36,368 bases of DNA from Parcubacteria group bacterium M10-OD1-1 (GCA_003056145.1 LSNL01000002.1:1-36368), one strand, 5' to 3'. Positions 7,280 to 17,879 are shown, counted from the stretch's first letter. Notes: a model not told the origin generated them from the letters alone. Numbers and translations are program-made.

Positions 7280-9517
7280 ATGAAATTTACAACAATACTA
7301 CCTTTGCTAAGTACTTTTTTCGTTGCCTTTTTAGGTTGGATAGTTTTGATTAAGGCTAGAAAAAATAGAATTAGTTTCACTTTCGTCTTATTTTCGTTGA
7401 CAATATCAATTTGGATGTTTGGAACTTTTATGATGTTTTTAGAAAGAAGTAATATATCGGATATTATTTTTTGGGATAAATTTGTTTATATTGGTGTGAT
7501 TTATATCCCTGCTATAATGTATCATTTTGGATTAGCTTTAACTAAAAATAAAAAAACTATTTCAAAAAAAATTTTATTTTTTGGATACACACTTTCAACC
7601 TTCTTTTTAATTTTACTTCCGACAAAACTTTTTGTTAATGGAGTATTTATCTATAAAGGAGGAGCTCATACAAAAGCTCAATTATTTCACCATCTTTTTT
7701 TAGTTTATTTTGTATTTTTTATAATACTATGGTTTGTAACTGTATATAAATATTATAAGGTTAGTAGGTTATCTATAGAAAGAGAGAGAATAAAATATTA
7801 TTTTATATCATTCTTTATTTTAGCTTTTTTCGGATCACTTGGTTATCTTCCAGCTTATGGGATAGGAATATATCCATTTGAATATTTGGCAGGAGTTGTC
7901 TTTGTAACTATCTTATTTTACGCGATTGTTCGGCATCGCTTGATGGATATTAAATTAGTTTTACGAAAATCAACAGTTTTATTGTTGTCTTTGTTGACTA
8001 TTTTTATTCCTGCTTTTATGGCGATGACTTTTTTTGCATATCATATTGGTAATTTTTCAATCTGGCCTAATTTTTTTGTTCTAATGATAGGAGTTTTAAT
8101 TTACCCAATTGTTAGAAATTATTATTTTCAATTAGCTAATAAATATTTATTTTCCTCTCTTTATGATAGCGTTCAGGTTGTTTCAGAAGTTAGCAATGGT
8201 TTAAAGATGATTTTAGATGTGAATAAGACTTATCAGTTTATAAATGCAGTATTTACTAAAATATTTCATCTTAAATCTTTTTATATTTTTATAGCTGATA
8301 CTGAAGGGGAAAAATATGTAATTAAATATAAAAAAGGAGTTAAAATAAAAAAGCCAGACGTATTTCTACGAAATAGTTCTTTACAAAAATATTTTTTTCA
8401 AGGAGAGACAACTATTATAGTAGAAGAGCTGCAATCTAATTATTCTAATAAAGATGCTAAAGAGCTAGTTGACTTTTTGACCAAATTAGGTGTTGAAATA
8501 GTTGTTCCGTTAAATGTTAAAAACAAAAATATTGGGTTACTTGCTTTAGGGGCTAAAGAATCAGGTGATATGTATAATAGCGAAGATTTGCAAATTCTAG
8601 ATACGATTAGTGCTCAGCTCGGAGTATCTATTAACAATGCTCAATTATATACAGAAGTTAAGGATTTTAATGTTAAATTAAGAAAAGAAATTGTTCGAGC
8701 AACATCTAAATTACAGACAACCAATAACCGATTACAAATTATGGCTAATAGATTAGCTCAAGCTAACGATCAATTGAGAAAACTGGACAATGCTAAAACT
8801 GAATTTATTTCTATTGCTTCGCACCAGTTAAGAACTCCTTTAACTGCTGTTAAGGGTTTTGTCTCTTTGCTACTAGAAGGTTCTTATGGGAAACTTAGTA
8901 AAGAAATAAAAAGTACTTTAAATAAAGTTTATTTAAGTAATGAAAGACTTATTCAGTTAGTTGAAGATTTGTTAAATGTTTCGAAAATTGAGGCAGGTCG
9001 AATGGATTATCAATTTGAAAAGACTCAGCTGATAGATGTTTGCCGAGAGCTATTTGATACTTTTATCATTAGGGCTAAAGAAAGGCGATTGAAATTAGAG
9101 CTAAAGATTTCTTCTAAAAAAATTCCTGAAGTTATGACGGATAGAAATAAAATTAGAGAAGTCATTTCTAATTTAATTGATAATGCTATTAAGTATACTT
9201 TAAAAGGAGGTGTGATTGTAAAAATTACTTCTAGTAACAATAGGGTTCAAATAGCTATTATAGACACAGGAATTGGCGTTCCAGCGGAAGAAACTCCTTA
9301 TCTTTTTCAAAAATTCTCTCGGGGAAAAGATATTTCTCGACTTAATACTGGAGGAACAGGACTAGGATTACATGTGGGTAAAAAAATAATGGAAGCTTTA
9401 CACGGAAAAATTTGGCTGGAATCAGCTGGAACTAATAAGGGATCTACTTTTTTTATAGAAGTGCCTATTGAAATTCTAAAAATTAAAAATAATAAAAAAG
9501 ATAATAAAATTTATTGA
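7280..9517 (+). CDS. Sensor histidine kinase (N-terminal 7TM-type region, GAF, HisKA, HATPase_c)
   Basis: Multiple TM helices, GAF-like middle region, FISIASHQLRTPLTAVKGF H-box, NLIDNAIKYT N-box, DTGIGVP, GGTGLGLHV. Confidence 0.95.
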   Translation: MKFTTILPLLSTFFVAFLGWIVLIKARKNRISFTFVLFSLTISIWMFGTFMMFLERSNISDIIFWDKFVYIGVIYIPAIMYHFGLALTKNKKTISKKILFFGYTLSTFFLILLPTKLFVNGVFIYKGGAHTKAQLFHHLFLVYFVFFIILWFVTVYKYYKVSRLSIERERIKYYFISFFILAFFGSLGYLPAYGIGIYPFEYLAGVVFVTILFYAIVRHRLMDIKLVLRKSTVLLLSLLTIFIPAFMAMTFFAYHIGNFSIWPNFFVLMIGVLIYPIVRNYYFQLANKYLFSSLYDSVQVVSEVSNGLKMILDVNKTYQFINAVFTKIFHLKSFYIFIADTEGEKYVIKYKKGVKIKKPDVFLRNSSLQKYFFQGETTIIVEELQSNYSNKDAKELVDFLTKLGVEIVVPLNVKNKNIGLLALGAKESGDMYNSEDLQILDTISAQLGVSINNAQLYTEVKDFNVKLRKEIVRATSKLQTTNNRLQIMANRLAQANDQLRKLDNAKTEFISIASHQLRTPLTAVKGFVSLLLEGSYGKLSKEIKSTLNKVYLSNERLIQLVEDLLNVSKIEAGRMDYQFEKTQLIDVCRELFDTFIIRAKERRLKLELKISSKKIPEVMTDRNKIREVISNLIDNAIKYTLKGGVIVKITSSNNRVQIAIIDTGIGVPAEETPYLFQKFSRGKDISRLNTGGTGLGLHVGKKIMEALHGKIWLESAGTNKGSTFFIEVPIEILKIKNNKKDNKIY

Positions 9518-9523
9518 TAAATT

Positions 9524-10381
9524 ATGAATATTCATCTTAGCCAATACGCTGGTTTTTGCGACGGTGTTAAGAGAGCTTATGAAATGGTTAATTCATTAGA
9601 AATGGCTAAACTAAAAATGCCAATCTATATTTTAGGATCACTAGTCCATAACCAAGATGTTAATAAAAAAATAATTGCTAAAGGAGTTAAGCCTATCAGT
9701 CGGGAAGATTTTTTTAATTCTAAAATTGGGGAAATAGGAACACTTATTTTAACTGCTCATGGCGTAGGTCCAAGAATATATGCTTGGGCAAAAAAGAACC
9801 AGTTTGATTTAATTGATGCAACTTGTCCAAAAGTAATGAAAGCTCAAAGATTGGCTCAGGTATTTTCTAATCGTCAACAAACTATAGTTTTAGTAGGAGA
9901 TAAAGGACATAAGGAAGTAGAAGGTATTAGAGGTTGGGGCGGTCAAAAAGTAGTGATTATTTCTAACGAAGAAGATTTAAAAAATAGTAACTTTAAATTA
10001 GATGAGAAATTAACAGTTTTAGCTCAAACGACTCAAGATGAAAAATTTTTTAATCAAGTAGTGGAATTTTTACGTCAGAAATATTCTCAAGTAACTGCTT
10101 TAGAAACTATTTGTTATTCTACTCAAGAAAGACAACTAGAGATTAAAAAATTAGCGCAACAAAATGATTTAGTAGTTATAATTGGTTCAAAAACTAGTGC
10201 TAACTCTAATCGATTATTTGAAATTGCTCAAGATATTAATTCAAAAGCTTATTTTATTGAGAATGCTCAAGCAATAAAAAAGGAGTGGTTCAGTGGAGTA
10301 AAAAATGTTGCAATTACCGCTGGCGCTTCTACTCCTGAATGGGTGATTAAAAAAGTTTTAGAAAAAATAAAACAGCTATAA
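9524..10381 (+). CDS. ispH: 4-hydroxy-3-methylbut-2-enyl diphosphate reductase
   Basis: AGFCDGVKRAYEM, LGSLVHNQDV, DATCPKV, GDKGHKEVEGIRGW, TICYSTQERQ with three cluster cysteines. Confidence 0.95.
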   Translation: MNIHLSQYAGFCDGVKRAYEMVNSLEMAKLKMPIYILGSLVHNQDVNKKIIAKGVKPISREDFFNSKIGEIGTLILTAHGVGPRIYAWAKKNQFDLIDATCPKVMKAQRLAQVFSNRQQTIVLVGDKGHKEVEGIRGWGGQKVVIISNEEDLKNSNFKLDEKLTVLAQTTQDEKFFNQVVEFLRQKYSQVTALETICYSTQERQLEIKKLAQQNDLVVIIGSKTSANSNRLFEIAQDINSKAYFIENAQAIKKEWFSGVKNVAITAGASTPEWVIKKVLEKIKQL

Positions 10382-10459
10382 TTTATTTAAAAAAAAATTT
10401 GCTTTTTCTTTTTATCTAAGTGTATAATTGATTAGGCTAAATAAAGTTAAGAATATTTT

Positions 10460-11278
10460 ATGACAAAAATGATTATTGTAGAAGATGATTCTATGATTTC
10501 AGAAATCTATCAGAAAAAATTTTCAGAGGCTGGCTATGATGTGGCTATTGCCAATAACGGAGAGCAGGTATTGGGTATGATTAAAAAAGAGCCAGTGGAT
10601 ATAATTCTGCTAGATTTAATGATGCCAAAAATGGATGGTTTTGAAACAACAAAAGCTATCAGAAAAAATCCCGCTAATAAAAATCTCAAAATTTTAATTG
10701 TCAGTAATCTTAGTCAAAAGGAACAACAAGATGAAGTTATGAAATTAGGTGCTGATGGATTTATCGTGAAGGCTAACTATTCTCCGAGTCAATTAGTTAA
10801 AGAAGTCTCTCGTTTGATTGATCAAGAAAAAGAAGAGATTAAAAATGAAGCTAGAATTAATTCGGAAAATCAAACTAGTCAAGAAAATAAAGAGAATGAA
10901 ATTAAAAATCAAAAAAAAGTTTTACTTATTGAAGATGAGGATGTCTTCATTGAAATGTTTGGTAAGAAATTGAAACAGGAAGGTTATTATGTGGAGTCAG
11001 CTAATAGCGGGGAAGTGGGCTTAGAAAAAGCTTTACAGAAAAAATTTGACATTTTTATTTTAGACGTAATGATGCCAGTAATGACTGGAGAAGAAATAAT
11101 TGAGAATTTAAAATTAAATGAAAAAACTAAAAATGTTCCAATTATTATTTTAGCTTCTTCTCTAGATGATGAAATAGAGGAAAAAATTAGAGCTGAGGGA
11201 ATTAAGGATATTTTTATTAAAACTAAAATTATTCCTAGCGAATTAGCTAAAAAGGTAATTGATTTAATAGGAAAATAA
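10460..11278 (+). CDS. Tandem receiver-domain response regulator without output domain
   Basis: Two REC domains: IIVEDD...LLDLMMPKMDGFE and LLIEDED...ILDVMMPVMTGEE. Confidence 0.92.
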   Translation: MTKMIIVEDDSMISEIYQKKFSEAGYDVAIANNGEQVLGMIKKEPVDIILLDLMMPKMDGFETTKAIRKNPANKNLKILIVSNLSQKEQQDEVMKLGADGFIVKANYSPSQLVKEVSRLIDQEKEEIKNEARINSENQTSQENKENEIKNQKKVLLIEDEDVFIEMFGKKLKQEGYYVESANSGEVGLEKALQKKFDIFILDVMMPVMTGEEIIENLKLNEKTKNVPIIILASSLDDEIEEKIRAEGIKDIFIKTKIIPSELAKKVIDLIGK

Positions 11279-11286
11279 TAAATAAT

Positions 11287-12606
11287 ATGAAACGAACTTT
11301 AATCGTTAGGATTCCAGAATTAGTTGGAGAAAAAGTTAAAATTGCTGGCTGGATTAATGTCAGACGAGATCATGGGAAATTAATTTTTATTGATTTAAGA
11401 GATCGTTCAGGAGTAATTCAGATAGTTATAATTCCAGATAATGAAGAGGCTTATCAAAGAGCTAGAGAAGTTAGAGATGAATATGTTATTGAAGTAGAAG
11501 GCTTAGTTAAAAAAAGACCAGGTGGGCAATCTACAGAAAAGTTAGAAACTTCTAGCGTAGAAATAGAAGTGGAAAAGATGAAAATTATTTCTCGAGTGGA
11601 AGGTGAATTATCATTTGAGGTTTCATCTAAAAAATTAGATGTTAATATTCAGACACTTTTAGATAATAGAAATTTATCTCTGCGTAATAAAAGAGTGAAT
11701 GATATTTTTAAAATTTATTCTCAAATTTTAAAATCCTATAATGATGTAATGAGAGAGAATGATTTTTTGGAAATCAAGAGTCCTAAAATTCTTTCTACTG
11801 CTTCTGAGGGAGGTGCAAATTTTTTCAAAATGGAATATTTTCAAGGAGAGGCTTTTCTAGCTCAAAGCCCTCAATTTTATAAACAGGCTGGAGTTGGAGC
11901 TTTTGAGCGGGTGTTTGAAATTGGTACGGTTTTTCGAGCGGAACCGCATTTTACTACTCGTCATGTTAACGAATATACTAGCTTTGATGCAGAGATGGGT
12001 TTCATTGAAAGTTATGCTGATATAATGAAGCAGTTAACTCAAGTTATGAAAAGAATTATACGTGATATTCAAAAAAATTGCGCTTCAGAATTGGCTGAAT
12101 ATGAAAGTGAGTTGTTTGTTCCTGATGAATTTCCAAAAATAAAACTCACTGAAGCGTTGGAAATTTTAAAGAAAGAATTTGGCAAAGAGATGGAAGGAAT
12201 TGATATTGATCCAGAAGGGGAGAGACTGATTGGTGAATGGGCCAAAAAAACTTATAACTCAGATTTTATTTTTCTAACTCATTATCCTTCTAGCATCAGA
12301 CCTTTCTATACAATGCCAAGCGCCGATCCGCAATATACAGAAAGTTTTGATTTAATTTTTAAAGGCGTAGAAATTGCAACAGGCGGACAAAGAATTCACG
12401 ATTATAATCAATTAGTAGCTAGTATTCAAAGTCATGGTTTAAAGCTGGACGACTTTAAACATTATTTAGAAATTTTTAAATTAGGAATTCCTCCTCACGG
12501 CGGTTGGGGTCTAGGATCTGAGCGGATAGTGCAAAAAGTTTTAGGAATTAAAAATATAAAAGAGGTTATTCTTTTCCCAAGAGATGTTAAGCGACTTACT
12601 CCGTAA
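11287..12606 (+). CDS. aspS: Aspartyl-tRNA synthetase, archaeal/short type
   Basis: OB-fold GWINVRRDHGKLIFIDLRDRSGVIQIV; class II motifs RVFEIGTVFRAEPHFTTRHVNEYTSFDAEMGF and GGWGLGSERIV; 439 aa, too short for the bacterial GAD insertion. Confidence 0.92.
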   Translation: MKRTLIVRIPELVGEKVKIAGWINVRRDHGKLIFIDLRDRSGVIQIVIIPDNEEAYQRAREVRDEYVIEVEGLVKKRPGGQSTEKLETSSVEIEVEKMKIISRVEGELSFEVSSKKLDVNIQTLLDNRNLSLRNKRVNDIFKIYSQILKSYNDVMRENDFLEIKSPKILSTASEGGANFFKMEYFQGEAFLAQSPQFYKQAGVGAFERVFEIGTVFRAEPHFTTRHVNEYTSFDAEMGFIESYADIMKQLTQVMKRIIRDIQKNCASELAEYESELFVPDEFPKIKLTEALEILKKEFGKEMEGIDIDPEGERLIGEWAKKTYNSDFIFLTHYPSSIRPFYTMPSADPQYTESFDLIFKGVEIATGGQRIHDYNQLVASIQSHGLKLDDFKHYLEIFKLGIPPHGGWGLGSERIVQKVLGIKNIKEVILFPRDVKRLTP

Positions 12607-12623
12607 AATTAAAATAAAAGAAG

Positions 12624-13844
12624 ATGGATATTCAAGATCAAGTTATCAGAGACATTTCTTTTCATGATGAAAAGCTTAATGCTAAAAAAATAAAATTGAT
12701 TGGGGCTATTTCCTTTTTAGTCGGCTTCGCCCAGGTGTTTTTTCTCTATATAATGTCGTCTTATTTTAAATTGATTTCTGGCATTCAAAATGTGGGGATT
12801 TTTTATTTTGTCGCTTATAGCTTAATTCTCTTAATTCTTTTAAATTTACATAAACTTGTTAAAAAAGTTGGAAAGTCTCATCTTTTTCATTTATCACTTT
12901 TTTTTAAAATTCTAACTATTCTATTTTTGCTTTTTCTTCCACCCAGTTGGGTTAATATTATTTTAGTTGGTTTATATATTATCTTAGGAAATATAGAATG
13001 GGTCAGTTTAGATATGATTCTAGAATCTTACTCTACTGACGCAATGTCAGGGAGAATTAGGGGAGGTTTTTTATCATTAATGAACTTAGGCGTTTTGATA
13101 GGACCTTTTCTTTCCACTTGGGTTTTGGAAAGAAAAAATTATCACGGTATTTTTATTTTATTATTAATTTTTAATGTCATTATTTTGTTTGTTGGGATTT
13201 TTGGCTTAAAAAAAGTTAATCATCGCTTTCGCGAAAAAGCTCAAATGAAAGATATTATAAAAAAAGTTATTCGTCGAACTAATATTAGAAAAATATTTTA
13301 TATTTCTTTCGTTTTGGAATTTTTTTATGCTTTAATGATTATTTATACGCCAATTTATTTAAGAAATTTAGGTCTTAGTTGGGAAAGTATTGGTGTAATT
13401 TTTACTATGATGCTTTTACCTTTTGTTTTTCTACAATATCCAGTGGGAGTTTTGGCTGATAGAAAACTAGGTGAAAAAGAAATTCTAATTGGTTCTATTG
13501 GGTTAATGGGCATTACGACAATAGTTATTTTTTTTATTGGCTCTACTAGCCTTATTCTTTGGTCAATAATTTTATTTCTAACTAGAGTAGGGGCGTCGTT
13601 AGTAGAAATACTAAGAGATTCTTATTTTTATAAAAGAATTGATGGACATAATATTGATTTGATTGATGTTTTTAGAGCGATGCGTCCAGTCGCTTATATT
13701 TTAGCTACTGCTTCTTCGGCTCTGGTTTTAGCTATTCTTCCTATGAAATTTATTTTTATTCTAGTTGGTTTGATAATTTTTTCAGCTTTGTATCCAGCTA
13801 TTGGATTAGTAGATAATCTTAGTGAGAAAGAACTAAAAAAATAA
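12624..13844 (+). CDS. MFS-type transporter
   Basis: About 12 hydrophobic segments; VGVLADRKLGEKE loop resembles the MFS signature. Confidence 0.8.
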   Translation: MDIQDQVIRDISFHDEKLNAKKIKLIGAISFLVGFAQVFFLYIMSSYFKLISGIQNVGIFYFVAYSLILLILLNLHKLVKKVGKSHLFHLSLFFKILTILFLLFLPPSWVNIILVGLYIILGNIEWVSLDMILESYSTDAMSGRIRGGFLSLMNLGVLIGPFLSTWVLERKNYHGIFILLLIFNVIILFVGIFGLKKVNHRFREKAQMKDIIKKVIRRTNIRKIFYISFVLEFFYALMIIYTPIYLRNLGLSWESIGVIFTMMLLPFVFLQYPVGVLADRKLGEKEILIGSIGLMGITTIVIFFIGSTSLILWSIILFLTRVGASLVEILRDSYFYKRIDGHNIDLIDVFRAMRPVAYILATASSALVLAILPMKFIFILVGLIIFSALYPAIGLVDNLSEKELKK

Positions 13845-13950
13845 GTTAATAAAGATAAACTATTATTAAATTGTAAGTTTGAATATTTTTCCTTGAAATG
13901 GTATGATTGACTAGATAAGAAGCCTTAGAACAATATAAAACTTAGTTTAT

Positions 13951-14661
13951 TTGAGAATGTATAAAGTAAAACTGGAAAAATTTGAAGGACCGATGGAGCT
14001 TTTACTAGAGCTGATAGAAAAAGAAAAAATGAATATTACTGAATTGAGTTTGTCAAAAGTGGCAGATGAATATCTAGAATATATTAAAGATAACCACAAT
14101 ATTCACTTAGAGAATTTAGCTGAATTTTTATCTGTAGCTGCTAAACTTATTTTAATTAAGTCTAAAGCACTTTTGCCAATGCTCAAGTTTAGTGATGAGG
14201 AAGAAGAAGAAATAAAAGATTTAACTTATCAGTTAGAAGAATATAAAAAATTTAAAAAAGCTTCGTTGTTAATTGGAGAAATGGCTGAACGAGGATTAAT
14301 TAGCTACGCACGCGAAAGCTTTAGTGGAGTTAAAACAGTTTTTTATCCACCAGAGAATATCAACAGATTTGATTTAAAAAAATATTTTCAGCTAGTGATT
14401 AGTGAAATTCCTCAGTTAGAAAAACTAAAAGAGGAAGTTGTGGAAGAAGTAGTAACACTGGAAGAAAGAATAGTAGAATTGGAAAATAGTTTGCGTTCTA
14501 AGGCAGAAACTTCCTTTTCTACTTTGATAGCCAAGGCATCTACTAAAGTTGATGCCATTATATCCTTTTTAGCTATGTTAGAAATGATTAAACAAAGGAT
14601 AATAAAAGTGGAGCAGAAAGATTTATTTGAGGAGATCAAATTAACTGTTAAAAGAAATTAA
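13951..14661 (+). CDS. scpA: Segregation and condensation protein A
   Basis: KLEKFEGPMELLLELIEKEKMNITELSLSKVADEYLEYI; start is TTG 13951 or, more likely, ATG 13957. Confidence 0.92.
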   Translation: MRMYKVKLEKFEGPMELLLELIEKEKMNITELSLSKVADEYLEYIKDNHNIHLENLAEFLSVAAKLILIKSKALLPMLKFSDEEEEEIKDLTYQLEEYKKFKKASLLIGEMAERGLISYARESFSGVKTVFYPPENINRFDLKKYFQLVISEIPQLEKLKEEVVEEVVTLEERIVELENSLRSKAETSFSTLIAKASTKVDAIISFLAMLEMIKQRIIKVEQKDLFEEIKLTVKRN

Positions 14662-14673
14662 TTAAATTTTATT

Positions 14674-15219
14674 ATGGAAATTGGAAAATTAAAATCTATT
14701 CTGGAGAGTTTATTATTTGTTAGCGGAGAACCAATCAAAATAATTAAATTAGCTAAAATAATAGGAATTAAAGACATTGAAATTGAAACAGCTATTAATC
14801 AAATTCAAAAAGAAGACGCTGGAAATCGGGGAATGATTATTATCCGAAAGGAAGGTTTAGTCCAAATGGTAACTAATCCTCAAAATGCTAAAATTGCTAA
14901 GGAACTAGTGAAAGGCGAAATTCAATCTAGTTTAAGTAAGGCTTCGTTGGAAGTTTTATCAATTATAGCTTATCGAGGACCACTTTCTAGAATTGATGTT
15001 GAGGCGGTTAGAGGTGTTAACTGTAGCTTTACAATACGGGCTCTTTTAATGCGAGGACTGATTGAAAGAACGAGTAATCCCACCAATAATCGCTCCTATC
15101 TTTACAAAATATCTTTTGAATTTTTAAAAAAGTTAGGAATTGAAACAGTGGAAAAATTACCTGATTGGGAAAAACTTTCTCAAAATCCTCAGGTAGAAGA
15201 TTTAGTTGAAAATAAATAA
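14674..15219 (+). CDS. scpB: Segregation and condensation protein B
   Basis: LKSILESLLFVSGEPIKI, LSIIAYRGPLSRIDVEAVRGVNC; directly follows scpA. Confidence 0.92.
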   Translation: MEIGKLKSILESLLFVSGEPIKIIKLAKIIGIKDIEIETAINQIQKEDAGNRGMIIIRKEGLVQMVTNPQNAKIAKELVKGEIQSSLSKASLEVLSIIAYRGPLSRIDVEAVRGVNCSFTIRALLMRGLIERTSNPTNNRSYLYKISFEFLKKLGIETVEKLPDWEKLSQNPQVEDLVENK

Positions 15220-15231
15220 TTTTTAGATTTA

Positions 15232-16281
15232 TTGTTAAATATGTTAAATATAATTTTGCTAATTCTGATTGCTCCTTTCTTACCAGTTTTTATGTATGGC
15301 AGTTTAAGTAGTGGTGCTAATCAGCCAACTACTAATAAAACTAGTCAAGTCTTAGGAGCTAGTCAGCAAAAACAAGAAATTTCTACTGGTGAAAAAAAAC
15401 AAGCTCAACCTTTTTCTACTCACAACTTTTTATCTTTTGATACAGCTTCTCATTCAGGATTTATGCCAATTAGGAAAGATAATTATTCGGATATTAAAAT
15501 TTGGGCTAGATCTTCAGTAGTTATTGACGTAGATAGCGGTACTCTTTTACATTATGATAATGGAAGAAAGAGGACTCAAATTGCTTCGTTAACTAAATTG
15601 ATGACTGCGACTTTAACTTTAGAGAAAGTTAAAAATTTAAATGAAACAGTTACTATTAGTAAGAGAGCTTTGCAAGTAGATGGCACGGTAGTTGGTTGTC
15701 CGACTAGTATTTTTTGTAACGATGAGAGATTGCATGTAGGAGAAAAAATTAGCGTTAGAAGTCTTTTGACGGCAATGCTTTTAGATAGTGCTAATGATGC
15801 TGCTACCCAATTAGGAATTTATATGGCTGGAACACCAGAAAAATTTGTTAAAATGATGAATGCTAAAGCTCGTTCGCTGGGGCTTCAAGATACGCATTTT
15901 TGTACTCCTTCAGGATTAGAAATTGACGGACATGCTTCAGAATGTTACTCTTCAGCTTACGACATTGCTAGAATTGCGGCTAATTCTTTAAAATATAAAC
16001 TAATTTGGCAGATAATGAGAACGAAAAAAGCTCAAGTTTCCTCACTAGATCATAAATATGTGCATAATTTAAAAAATACTGATAAGCTTTTAAGTCAGAT
16101 GCCTAATTGTATTGGTGGTAAAACTGGATTTACTCCTTTAGCTGGGCATTCTCTTTTATTAGGAGCGATTGATAAAACTAAAAAACATAGAATTATAGCG
16201 GTAATTTTAAATGATCCTAATCGATGGACCGATATGAAAAAATTAATCAGTTGGACTTTTGCTAATTATCGTTGGCAATAA
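15232..16281 (+). CDS. D-alanyl-D-alanine carboxypeptidase (peptidase S11)
   Basis: SxxK (IASLTKLMT), SxN (LDSANDAA), KTG (GGKTGFTPLAG); start TTG 15232 or ATG 15241. Confidence 0.92.
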   Translation: MLNMLNIILLILIAPFLPVFMYGSLSSGANQPTTNKTSQVLGASQQKQEISTGEKKQAQPFSTHNFLSFDTASHSGFMPIRKDNYSDIKIWARSSVVIDVDSGTLLHYDNGRKRTQIASLTKLMTATLTLEKVKNLNETVTISKRALQVDGTVVGCPTSIFCNDERLHVGEKISVRSLLTAMLLDSANDAATQLGIYMAGTPEKFVKMMNAKARSLGLQDTHFCTPSGLEIDGHASECYSSAYDIARIAANSLKYKLIWQIMRTKKAQVSSLDHKYVHNLKNTDKLLSQMPNCIGGKTGFTPLAGHSLLLGAIDKTKKHRIIAVILNDPNRWTDMKKLISWTFANYRWQ

Positions 16282-16307
16282 ATAGCAAAATTTAATTAAA
16301 AATTTTT

Positions 16308-17417
16308 ATGGATATTTCTCAAATACAGACTATTCCTGAGGTAATTAATATTTTGAAAATATTAGTTACAGGTTTTTTAGCTTTTTTAATGGCGTTTTTT
16401 TCAACACCAATTTTTACCCATTTTCTTTATCAACATAAAATAGGAATTAAAATTAAAAAGAACTCAGTCAGTGGAGAAAAGTTAAAATATGTTAGTACTC
16501 TTCATCAACATAAATCCGGAACACCAACAATGGGCGGGGTTTTAATTTGGCTTTCGGTAGTAATTTTAGTTTTTGCGTCTCATTATATTTTCCCTTACAT
16601 TGCTCAGCTTTTTGGTATAAATTTTATTGCTAGATTAGATTTTTTAAGTCGTTCTCAGGTTTGGTTACCTCTTTTTGCCTTAGTTTCGGCAGGCATTCTC
16701 GGTCTTTTTGATGATTATATGAGTATTAAAGGTATTGGAGCTAATAAAGGCGGGGGAATGAGATTTTTTTCTCGTTTTGGTTGGTTAATTATAATTTCTG
16801 CTTTAGGTGCTTGGTGGTTTTATTTTAAATTAGGTTGGGACAAATTACATATTCCAGCAGTAGGAGATTTTGGCATTGGACTTTGGTATATTCCACTTTT
16901 TATTTTAGTAATTCTTTTCTCAGCTATTTCTTCTAATGAAACCGATGGTTTAGATGGTCTTAATGGCGGAATTTTATTGATTGCTTTTGGCTCCTTTGCC
17001 TTAATTTCAGCTTTTCAAAACAAAATAGACTTGGCGGCTTTTTGTGCAGCCTTAGCTGGAGCTCTTTTGGCTTTTCTTTGGTTTAATATTTATCCAGCTA
17101 GATTTTTTATGGGCGATACTGGGGCGGTTTCTTTAGGAATTACTTTGGGAGTTATTGCTATGCTAACTAATTCAGCTCTAGTTCTTCTCATTATTGTTTT
17201 TATATATGTGATTGAGTCAGGATCAGTCGTGATCCAACTTTTTTCAAAAAGATTTTTTGGTCGAAAAGTCTTTCTAGCCGCTCCCATTCATCATCATTTT
17301 GAGGCATTGGGTTGGCCAGAAACTAAAGTAACAATGCGTGCTTGGATTTTCACGGCAGTTACGGCTTTGATTGGAGTTATTGTGGGAATATTAGGTGCTG
17401 GTATTTTTAACAAGTAA
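16308..17417 (+). CDS. mraY: Phospho-N-acetylmuramoyl-pentapeptide-transferase
   Basis: GTPTMGGVLIW, GLFDDYMSIKG, NETDGLDGLNGG, FFMGDTGAVSLG, APIHHHFE. Confidence 0.97.
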   Translation: MDISQIQTIPEVINILKILVTGFLAFLMAFFSTPIFTHFLYQHKIGIKIKKNSVSGEKLKYVSTLHQHKSGTPTMGGVLIWLSVVILVFASHYIFPYIAQLFGINFIARLDFLSRSQVWLPLFALVSAGILGLFDDYMSIKGIGANKGGGMRFFSRFGWLIIISALGAWWFYFKLGWDKLHIPAVGDFGIGLWYIPLFILVILFSAISSNETDGLDGLNGGILLIAFGSFALISAFQNKIDLAAFCAALAGALLAFLWFNIYPARFFMGDTGAVSLGITLGVIAMLTNSALVLLIIVFIYVIESGSVVIQLFSKRFFGRKVFLAAPIHHHFEALGWPETKVTMRAWIFTAVTALIGVIVGILGAGIFNK

Positions 17418-17464
17418 ATTGAAGAATAGATTCAATAATTTGGTTCATTTTTCTTATAGATGAG

Positions 17465-17493
17465 TTGATTTTTATTTGGTTGTGTGCTAGGGT
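17465..17493 (+). promoter_or_regulatory. sigma70-like promoter for the structured locus at 17500-17940
   Basis: TTGATT (17465-17470)-N17-TAGGGT (17488-17493) with TG extension of the -10. Confidence 0.45.
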
Positions 17494-17549
17494 ACAAACA
17501 AGAAACGGTAGTTTAACAATATTATATTTTTGCAAAAAAAGGAGCTTCT

Positions 17550-17879
17550 ATGTACAAAGATACGCCGAAAGTCGTCGTTCGAGATGAGGATATTATATTA
17601 CAGTGGCAGGAGGAATCCGGAACAAAAAGGGATTTCCCCCTAGTTCTGCCAGCAAAAAAGGATGTGTTTCAGGAAAAAACAACAATTTTGTTTGTAGGTT
17701 TTTTCCTTGATTTTAAGAGAAAGAATATTCACAGGAAGAGACCAACTGATATAAGGTCGTATCAGGAAGATCCTTTTCCTGATACTCCCGTTGTGTATGG
17801 TAAGTTCCAGAGAAGGGTGTTTTTTTTGGAGCTTAGGTATGTCCCAGACATACCAAAGCAGTTTTGTGCAATTCCTTGA
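17550..17879 (+). CDS. 109-aa hypothetical protein, or a non-coding structured RNA carrying an ORF
   Basis: SD AAAGGAGC 6 nt before ATG; no recognisable domain; ORF lies inside a chain of strong hairpins. Confidence 0.45.
   Translation: MYKDTPKVVVRDEDIILQWQEESGTKRDFPLVLPAKKDVFQEKTTILFVGFFLDFKRKNIHRKRPTDIRSYQEDPFPDTPVVYGKFQRRVFFLELRYVPDIPKQFCAIP

Noticed and set aside
17218-17240. GGATCA-GTCG-TGATCC hairpin in mraY
   Set aside because: Isolated 6-bp inverted repeat in a well-conserved gene, expected by chance in this amount of sequence
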